From positions 558,001 through 622,000 of the forward strand of contig JAWRVZ010000182.1 of NCBI GenBank assembly GCA_037043235.1: 64,000 nucleotides of DNA. Reading direction: 5' to 3'. This document shows positions 56,200 to 64,000 of the stretch, in pieces. Origin of the DNA: Rhodeus uyekii. Its lineage: Eukaryota > Chordata > Actinopteri > Cypriniformes > Acheilognathidae. Below the pieces are notes generated by a model. That model saw only the letters and a program-made list of their open reading frames with translations. It was not told the DNA's origin and searched no databases. The translations under genes and the position numbers were made by a program. Every line of letters starts with the position of its first letter. Position 1 is the first letter of the stretch.

Positions 56200-57540
56200 A
56201 TTGAGAACCACTAGTGTAGTCACTTTTGAAGGGTCCAGGCTTCCACCCTGTTGGCTCCGGCAGGCTCCATCCTCCCTTAGGCTCTGCCTCTGCCCTATCA
56301 CCCTCCAGCTCCACCTCTTCTCTCCGGATCCCCGCTTCCACCTTGCAGGGTCGTCGCCATGGTCCCATTGCGGCTGCCTAGATCTTCAGTAACTGCGTGA
56401 AGGGCTCCAGCTCCATCACCATCGTCCCCAAGATGAAGTCGGACATCTTGTCCATCATGTCCATGGCCTCCAGTCCTTCAGCGCCGCTGCCATGGAGTGC
56501 ATTCCTGGCTGTGGCCTGGGTGTCCATCTGTACTCCCTCTCCACACGTCAATGTCCATCGTAAGTAAGTTCAGTGCTAATTAATTTTCATTGTAAAAATC
56601 ATCATTTATTAATTTAGTTCATTTATCTATACAAGCAACTATGGAGAAAATAGCATAGTCCAGTCCAGCTCAGTTCAGTTCTCATACAATGGTGTCAGTG
56701 TCATCAGATGAATATTAAGTGTCTGGATATGGCAGTTAATGGTAAACCTCAGGATACAGCTGTGTCAAGAAATCACTGAATTAAAACCTTTTCAGTGCAT
56801 ACTCAGTTATCAACTTCCCTGTTTCCCTGGTCAGGTGAGTCTTGAAAAGTTCCAGCTGTTAACTATTGGTTCCAGAACAGCAACAGGGTCTGGTACTCAG
56901 CCCACATCCATCTACAGTGGACAGTTAGGAAACAAAAGAGCTAGGCAGACACAAGAAAAGCTGCAACACCCAAATACCATCCGAGACAGGTCTGGATCTC
57001 CATCTGCCCTGTTGCAAGCTGAGTCCTTGCTATGTCGGCAGATCAATTATGTCACTTACCAGTTGAACTTCCCACTTCACTAACGCATTTTACCACTATC
57101 AAACCATTCACTAATCATCTAGTTCCTTTTCCCCAGGGTCTGATGCTGATGATGTCAAGTTTGAAGAAAGGATGCGAGGACTCAAGTGCAGGGAGAAGGT
57201 AATTTATTACTAATCAAAAATAAAACAAAAATTCAAACAAAAATCAACAATAACGAGGAAACAAGACGGGTAGGGTTGCACAACATGAACACACAGCCAA
57301 TGCGAACACATAAGCCGCATGTCTACATGAAACAAGAGGAGAAAACAAAATAACTGTGCGCCACACAAAATACAACATGTAAACCCGAACCGCGTGCTCA
57401 CAACAAAAACACGCAGACAAGAGAGTGTGAGGCCTGAGCAAAGCTCGAAGCCGCGCCAACTCACATGACGTAAAACGTATGAGAATCAGAAAACGCTCCT
57501 CCCGTTTGCTCACAATGAAGAACTCATAAACAAAGTCAAC
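56200..57540 (-). mobile_element. degenerate LTR-element remnant
   Basis: 57173-57540 resembles the reversed TGTCA-family LTR (GAGGACTCAAGTGCAGGGAG at the left). 56220-56530 is CT-rich with GGCTCCATCCTCCC / CCTCCAGTCC phrasing like the internal parts at 25 kb and 60 kb. Ends not resolved. Confidence 0.3.
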
Positions 57541-57770
57541 ACCAATTGGGCGACGGGCTGGCCACCTGTAGTACTATGTTAATTGGGAGGGTTACTGCCC
57601 AGAGGAAAGATTGTGGGTCACTAGTGATGATATTCTGGACCCATCACTGTTCACCAATTTCCACATCAATCATCCCAACCATCAAGCTCCAAGAGGAAGA
57701 GGCTGTCCCTGTCATCAACCATTGCGGTCATCGGGTGTTACCACGTTACCAGGTGTTCATTATAATAGCT

Positions 57771-57935
57771 TTCCTGTAGCTCAGTCAGTGGAGCATTGGT
57801 GTTTACAACGCCAAGGTCATGGGTTCGATCCTGGGGAAATTAAGAACTGATTCAATGTGTCCCTTGAACGAAATTTTAGTCACTTTGGAAAAAAGTGTCT
57901 GCCAAATGCATAAATGTAAATTTATGAGAGAGAGG
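57771..57935 (+). mobile_element. tRNA-derived SINE
   Basis: Box A-like TGTAGCTCAGTCAGTGGAGC and box B-like GGTCATGGGTTCGATCC spaced as in a tRNA, then the V-SINE-type tail AAAGTGTCTGCCAAATGCAT and AAATGTAAAT. Confidence 0.8.
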
Positions 57936-58194
57936 TGCTGAATAAAAGACTAGAAGACAGAAAACGGAAATGAAGACAAACAAAATAACAGTCATGGAAA
58001 CTGTTCTGCACATTATATATCTATTCAGATGATCAGTTCTTTAGGAGAGAGCTTCATAAAATAAACTCTCAGATAAGGGAGACATAAAGATGGTGGAGAG
58101 TCGTGGGTTGCCAGGACTGGAATTTAGAACCACTGCAATATATGCTCTAAAAAATTATTATAATGATCATATTAATTAATTAAAAGGCAGATAT

Positions 58195-58219
58195 ATACAT
58201 ATATACACAGACATATATT

Positions 58220-58312
<93 letters not shown>
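58195..58312. repeat. (TA)n(CA)n(TA)n microsatellite
   Basis: Compound dinucleotide repeat, about 24 CA bases between two TA runs. Confidence 0.95.
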
Positions 58313-58314
<2 letters not shown>

Positions 58315-59242
58315 TAAAAACATTATGTTGATTCCTCACACAGATCTTGACATAACATTAACATTGATTTATAAGTATTTTGTAGTACCTTTTTACAACC
58401 ATTTAGCATTAAATTATGTTTCAGTGTTAAAAGAAATTCTAACCATATTCCAGCATTGAAGGTCAGTCACATGCCAGCTAGGATTTTTGACACTTCTCAG
58501 ACCAGTCATTTGACACCTCATGTTGTGCTATTTTGGCATGCTGGAAGATTAAAACTGTAAATATTATCCAGCTAAACTTGTTCCTCTTTGAGTCAGTGGT
58601 TCTCAATTCTTGTCCTGGAACCCACCACTCTGCATATTTTGTATGAATCTTATAACTGACACATTCATACTGCTGTTTCACTGGGTGCCAGTGCCTAGCC
58701 TGGCAGTGTGTACCACTGATATTATGTGTAAACGTGCTGTGGGTGGTTTATTAGTGTCCTGTCTAAGGCTAAAACTTGTAATTGGATGGTTTTAGGTTAA
58801 GTGAGTTAAATAGTTATCACCATTGTGTTTTTGATTTAGTCACTAACCCAACCCTAAATGCGAAATGCCTCACTTACATTTGTTGAGTCTGGTTTTGTTC
58901 CGGCTCTGCAGTAACAGCAGGGCCTTTTATCCGTACCTGAAAGGACTGTCTCTCTGATATGTGTTGCGCACAAATAGAATCCATTTACACAAAGAGAACT
59001 TCCTGTCTTTCATTAGATTAGCAATATCCCATATATAGATCAGTGAGTCTTTTCCTCTGCTTCTCTACACACCTGAAAAAACAAAATGGATTTATGAATC
59101 TGCAGCTGGTTGTTTTTATGTGTTTTTTCATCATAATAAATCACAATAAATGCTTTCTCACACTCACCTTCCACTGTTGTTAAATAAACTTCAGCTTCAC
59201 TCGTATCTGGATCCTGTTATTATTTTCTATCAGCGACGTGGC
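58313..59242. other. nothing recognised
   Basis: AT-rich sequence without coding or paired repeats. Confidence 0.35.
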
Positions 59243-59330
59243 ATGCTTGTACACTGATTTGACTTTCCATGCTCGTACACCGATTTGCTCGTATACTAAG
59301 TCACTCGTAAACCGAGGTATTACTGTATAT
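59243..59330. mobile_element. mariner-type terminal fragment
   Basis: GCTTGTACACTGATTTGAC, TGCTCGTACACCGATTTGCT and CTCGTAAACCGAGGTATTAC followed by TGTA; the right end of the family seen at 14806 and 29346. Confidence 0.6.
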
Positions 59331-59869
59331 TGAATTATCAACTAAGACGTTATGATAGTGTTCGGTTTAATGCATATTCAACCTAAAGAATCCTTAACTT
59401 TGAAATCAGTATGATAAACTTTATGCCTTCTACAAAGAAAGATTGGGTTCAAAATACAACAAATCTCAAAAATTACACTTAAAATATTAAATAAATAAAT
59501 ATTAAAACTTAAAATTGTCATTTTTATTTAACCTGTAAAAAAAAAAATATTTAGAAGGTTGATGTAAACAAAATCTTAATAGGTCATTAAAAGACTGCTT
59601 AATAAATGATATATTATTGTGTTTTGGTAGTGACAAATTTGGGGTGTATGAAAATATTGCAGCATTTTCTGAAAATACAATTTGATAACTAAACGCACAA
59701 TTACTAGAAATGTATACCTTGAACATGATACAATTTGCATACGTGCAAAATTTGTGGGGGAAAAATAAAACATTTCAAGATGTTTCCAACTCTGATTTTG
59801 CACCAATTCTGTAGAATGACCCATATAGCACATATTTATGTGTAAATCCAGGATTACTTATGTTATCTT

Positions 59870-61370
59870 GGACAGGAGGATGACAGAAGAGACAACAGAC
59901 TAGACAAGGGCAGTGAGGTGGGCACCCTGGAGTCAGGGGAGCATAGAGTTTGGGTGGTCTCCAGGGTGGCGCTGGAAGAACGCTTTTCCCTGGAGGCTCC
60001 ACCTCCATTGCCCTACCCACCCCCGAGATGCTTATAGCCCTACCCCCCAAAAAAGGTTTTGAGAAAGTCCTCAGGTTGATGGTGGGAGTAGGCTTAGGTG
60101 GTGCAGATAGGACAAGGAACATGGGCAGAGCTGGCAGAGCTCGGAGCTTGGGAGCTTGGGTTCAGGGTAGAGTTCAGAGTGTTCGGGTTCAGGGCAGAGT
60201 TCAGGGACTGGCTGTAGATCTTTGGCTGTGGTGTGCACAGCTATGGCCATCGTGGCCGGTATCAACATCTCCAATGGGTACCGAAGAATAGGGAACGGAA
60301 GATGGGAATGGAAGAATAGTCCCTGGTGTGGGAGCCGGTTGAGGTGCATAATACGTTGGTGCAGACTAGCAAGAAGTGGGCGTTGGTGCAGGCTGGAGAG
60401 CAGAGGGTGCTATCACAGGCAGACGAGCAGAGAATGCAGGCTGTGGCATAGCTGATGCTGGTGCAGACTGCTGAAGAGCGGGAACCGATACAGACTCACA
60501 AACAAATGAGGGTGCAGGTGCAAGCTGGGCACTGGAGTGGGCTGGAGAGTAGCAGGCGCTGATACAGGCTGAGAACCGGAGGATGCAGGTGCAGACTGAC
60601 GAGCTGAAGGTATCTATACAGACTGACAAATGGAGGATGCAGGTTCAGACCGACACGAGGAGGGCGCTGGTGTAGCCTGGCGAATGGCGAGCGCTGATCC
60701 AGACTGTCGAGCAGCAAACACTGGAACAAACAGCTCGGAAGTGCTTGCCAGTTTAGGCTCACGAGCATGCAGCGCTGGAGAGGCGGAAGGAGGAGGCACC
60801 AAAAAATGCCAGTTCAGTCCAGTGGTGTCTAGGAGTTCTATTGGATGATGGTAATTCGCCCCGATCCAGAACAATTACTTTATTTTTTCATTGTCGTAAG
60901 GAGTGTTGAGATGACAAAAGTCCAAAACATAGTCTTTGAGATCAGAGCCCTTTCGGGCAATGGTAATGAAATGCTGGGCTCTCAGCATTCGTAGTTGTTT
61001 GATGGTGATTAACCGGATCTGTCATCTTGTCGGGCATGTGGTGTGGGAGGACGAAGGAGACGAGGAGAATACTTACTCTTTATTTTCAAACTCAAAAGAA
61101 TATACTTTAAATAGAAAAACAAAAGAGCACACTTGTGTAAAATAAAAGAGTCCAACGGGATATAGCAAGGAAAACAGCAACAACATGATTTATCATTGAT
61201 AACAGATAAAGACAGATGAACATGAGGGCTGAAATACAAAAGGAATGACAGGACACAGGTGACAAGACTAACGAGGGAAGTGATTGGCGTGACAGGTGAG
61301 GGAAATGACATAAGGAAGCATGCGGAAGAAAACAGGAAGAGGGTGGAGACTAGACATGACTGTGATAGTG
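59870..61370 (-). mobile_element. possible LTR element with degenerate internal repeats
   Basis: 61019-61370 has the reversed TGTCA-family LTR layout (TGTCATCTTG, GAGAATACTTACTCTTTATT, GACAAGACTAACGAGG). 60350-60730 is a degenerate tandem repeat of about 39 bp built on GGTGCAGACTG / ACGAGC / GAGGATGC phrases. No recognised protein domain. Confidence 0.35.
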
Positions 61371-61579
61371 CTTCTGACTACACTGACAAACATTTATGGT
61401 CATTCAAAATGTACTTCAATGTCATTTCTATTGAAGCTATACATTAAATGAATGTGAACACATAAAAACACAAAGTGCAAATTCAATTGTAATGTTCAAT
61501 ACAGTGAAACATTTATTTTTCAAAAGGGTTCCTTCTTTTTAATACTATTACAGTGAGGGAATTGGGTCAGAGAAATTTT

Positions 61580-62374
61580 TGTCAGGGTTCTGCCGCATTC
61601 GGTCTGGTCTATCTCTTGGTTTTGTGGCAGAGCTCTGGCACTACCGTAATGTCTCGCATTTGATGTGTGTGCGCACGGCTTCGTGGATTCGAGCCGCGCG
61701 CGTGTCTGTGTGACGTCTTTTGTGCGCGTTATGATGTCTGGTCCTGATACTTTGGTCTGGTTCAGTTTCGGTTTTGTGTCGGGATTCGGGCATTCATAAC
61801 TCGTGTGTTTGTCCTTGTCGTGAGCGCGTGTGACAAGTGTTTTGCTCATTCTCACGCGTTCTACATTATGTGAGTGGGCACGGTTTCAAGCTCTGCTCGT
61901 ACCGCGCACTCTCGTGTCCTTGTCCTGTGTTGTAAGCACGCGGTTCGTGTTTATGTCGGCCACGTGCTTCCATGTTATGTTTTGTGCTGCGTCTTTGTTT
62001 AATGTGAACACGCGGCGATTCGCATTGGCTGCGTGTTTGTCTCGTCAATGTGTAACCCTCCCACCTTGTTTCCCTGCTTTAGTTTGATTTGTTCACAGCT
62101 GTGTCTCATTCAATTACCATTCCTCATGTGTGTACTTAATCCATCTGTGTCTGTTGTCTTGTTGCTGGTATCTTGTCGTTTATAGGTTGTGTTCATGTTC
62201 CTGTGTCAAGTCAAGTGTCCAGTCTACTCGAGTATCAAGTTCAAGTTCAAATCTAGTCCTGTTTTCCACCTCGGGGTGGTTTTTGTTCTGTTTTATTTTC
62301 GTTTTTTGTATGAATAAATCCCTATTCTTGTGCATCTTTGAGTCCTCGTTCATTCCCTTCATCCACACCTGACA
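61580..62374 (+). mobile_element. solo LTR, TGTCA...TGACA family, long form
   Basis: TGTCAGGGTTCTGCC ... CCACACCTGACA flanked by ATTTT at 61575-61579 and 62375-62379. Ends GAATAAATCCC ... GAGTCCTCGTTC as in the 18683 copy, but 795 bp long because of a GC-rich insert at 61600-62000. Confidence 0.75.
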
Positions 62375-62379
62375 ATTTT

Positions 62380-63074
62380 TTACTTATACAACTTATGTCT
62401 GTGTGCAGAGCAAATCATTGTTAAAACAGAGTAAAATCTCAGAAATTTAGAAAACAAATCTAAATAAAGAATGTGCGTATTGAAGTGCCAAGGTCCTGTT
62501 TACAATTATTTGTTACAGATTTGTTGTTGTTCTGAAGAGATGGAATGTTAATGCTTTGCTCGCTCTTATGCCTTGTGGAAATGTTTTTCTCTTGGAACTG
62601 GAACAGGAATTTAGATATGGCCTGCTCTAATTAATTTCAGATGTGAGGGATCATGGAAAAGAGAGAATGGATCATAATGCACACCAGTAAGTTATTTATT
62701 TGTGTGCGACAGTAATGGAAAATAGAACAGACAGTTTTGTAGACTGACAAAAGAATGTCTTGATATCATTGTCAATGAGACCATTCATCCGGAAGAGCAA
62801 ACAGCATTCAATGTCAAAGGTCAGACCATGAACACGCAGCTGCTCTCACACAGATTGTATCTACTGTATTACATAAAATGGGTCTATATAGGGAAGAACT
62901 CTGTGGCAGCCCTTGAATTATAATAATGACGCCAATCTTTCCCTCTGTGAATTCTGACCTCCAACCCTACAACATGAATCAACTTACACAGAAATTTTAA
63001 ACTATGGTTTAAAACGCTTGCGATGTTCAGGCATCTAAGTTTAACTAGCTTTCCTCTAGCTCATTAACAAGAGA
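62380..63074. other. nothing recognised
   Basis: AT-rich, no coding or paired repeats. Confidence 0.35.
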
Positions 63075-63425
63075 TTGAAACTCACTGGTTCTTGCGGAAG
63101 CTCCAATATGCTGCGTAAAACGAGAATTGAACCTCACTGGTTCTTGCTGAAGCTCAAATGTGTTGCATGACATGAAAGTGAACCTCATTGGTTATTGCTG
63201 AAGCTCAAACGTGCTGCAGAACATGAGAATGAACCTCATTGGTTCTTGAGGAAGTTAAAATGTGATGCGTAACATAAGAATGAACCTCATTGGTTCTTGA
63301 GGAAGCTCAAATGTGCTACATTACATCAGAATGAACCTCATTGGTTTCTTCGTAAGTTCAAACGTGCTGTGTAACACGAAAATGAACCTCACTGGTTCTT
63401 GCTGAAGCTCAAACGTGCTGAATAA
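63075..63425. repeat. tandem repeat, about six copies of a 58-bp unit
   Basis: Units built on GAACCTCATTGGTTCTTG, AGGAAGCTCAAATGTGCT and GTAACATGAGAAT, 10-20 percent diverged from each other. Ends abruptly at a TA-rich stretch. Confidence 0.85.
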
Positions 63426-63800
63426 GTAAAATTTAAATTATATATATACATGGGCCATTCTAAAGAATTGGTCCAAACTGCTGTCCCCCATCCAAAAAAC
63501 ATATTTGACAAGCATTTAAATATTAAAATCTTAGATGTTTACTAAGATCCTTAAATTATTTATTGAAACGCACAATAATATTTAAAAATGTTAAAAGCTT
63601 CATCATTTACTGGGTACTTTCAATTAGGTAACTTTTGGCTGTCCCAAACCCTTACATTTAAATTTCAACTTGTGAAAATGATATTTAAATATTTTTTGCA
63701 ATTTTTTCCATTCTTGTTTTTAAATGCATCTTTTTTGTTTTGTTTTTAAAATTTAGATTTTAATTTTATTTTTAAATCATGAATCTTTGTGTAAAAAACC

Positions 63801-63901
63801 GTTGTGGCGAGCAGGGCGGGGTCGAGGGACCGTGAGAGCCGGTGACGCTCATTCTCAATTACGCTCTCACGGTCCCTCGACCCCGCCCTACTCGCCACAA
63901 C
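63801..63901. repeat. 39-bp-arm hairpin
   Basis: GTTGTGGCGAGCAGGGCGGG... at 63801-63839 is mirrored at 63863-63901 with one mismatch; loop of 23 bases. GC-rich in an AT-rich setting. Could be a tiny fold-back element; no duplication found. Confidence 0.85.
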
Positions 63902-64000
63902 CGTGTACCGTATTTTCATGTCAATGAAACACTGAATGTTTTAGTCCATTGGGTGAGACTGATTTTAACCACACCCCTACATTTTTGATCAGGAAATATT

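Noticed and set aside
57771..57850. Functional tRNA gene
   Set aside because: Box A and B are present but the acceptor stem is not, and a SINE tail follows.

Overview
The window looks like teleost fish chromosomal DNA, probably cyprinid or close to it. It is AT-rich, intron-rich vertebrate sequence packed with fish-type repeats: 5S-rRNA-derived SINE3 copies, a tRNA-derived SINE, L2/CR1-like LINE ends, DIRS elements, hAT and mariner-type MITEs and solo LTRs. No prokaryotic features and no stand-alone RNA genes were seen.

Host gene. One host gene fills most of the window on the minus strand: the 5' part of a laminin alpha chain that matches lama4 best. Twenty coding exons were placed by splice sites and phase, from a signal-peptide exon at 55331-55426 to a coiled-coil exon at 2239-2378. 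They join without a phase error into 888 codons: signal peptide, a run of laminin EGF-like (LE) repeats, then the laminin coiled-coil region. The LG domains lie beyond the left edge. The LE run is longer than in human LAMA4, with two repeats of LAMA3/LAMA5 character.

Nested transposons in lama4 intron 1 (28479-55330, about 27 kb). An outer hAT element (33548-50288, 8-bp duplication TGTTAGTA) contains a second hAT (33699-42768, 8-bp duplication GAGTAGGC). The second hAT was hit at the start codon of its transposase by an 8,024-bp element (33989-42012). That element has short terminal inverted repeats, then opposed arrays of about 28 and 30 copies of a 21-bp unit. Between them lie two convergent spliced genes: a SAM-like plus HECT ubiquitin-ligase protein (35365-38331, +) and a DDE integrase-type transposase (39143-41195, -). 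The transposase resembles the eukaryotic IS3-like (IS3EU) group. Both genes carry a few lesions, so this copy is recently dead or contains assembly errors. A palindromic MITE sits in the transposase intron. The outer hAT also holds a 5'-truncated DIRS retroelement (gag, RT-RNase H, broken tyrosine recombinase; 43767-48689) and a 1.2-kb inverted-repeat element (48695-49861).

Other regions. 10.7-14.3 kb holds a DIRS terminal remnant, a LINE tail, and a SINE3 copy split by a gag-only DIRS derivative. 14.8-21.4 kb is a series of MITEs and solo LTRs, several with clear target duplications. 29.7-30.7 kb is an L2-like LINE end. 52.0-53.9 kb is a LINE 3' end followed by a 1-kb G-rich minisatellite. 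Right of the first lama4 exon (55.4-64 kb) are LTR-like repeats, a SINE, microsatellites, a 58-bp tandem array and a perfect-looking 39-bp hairpin; no further gene was recognised there.
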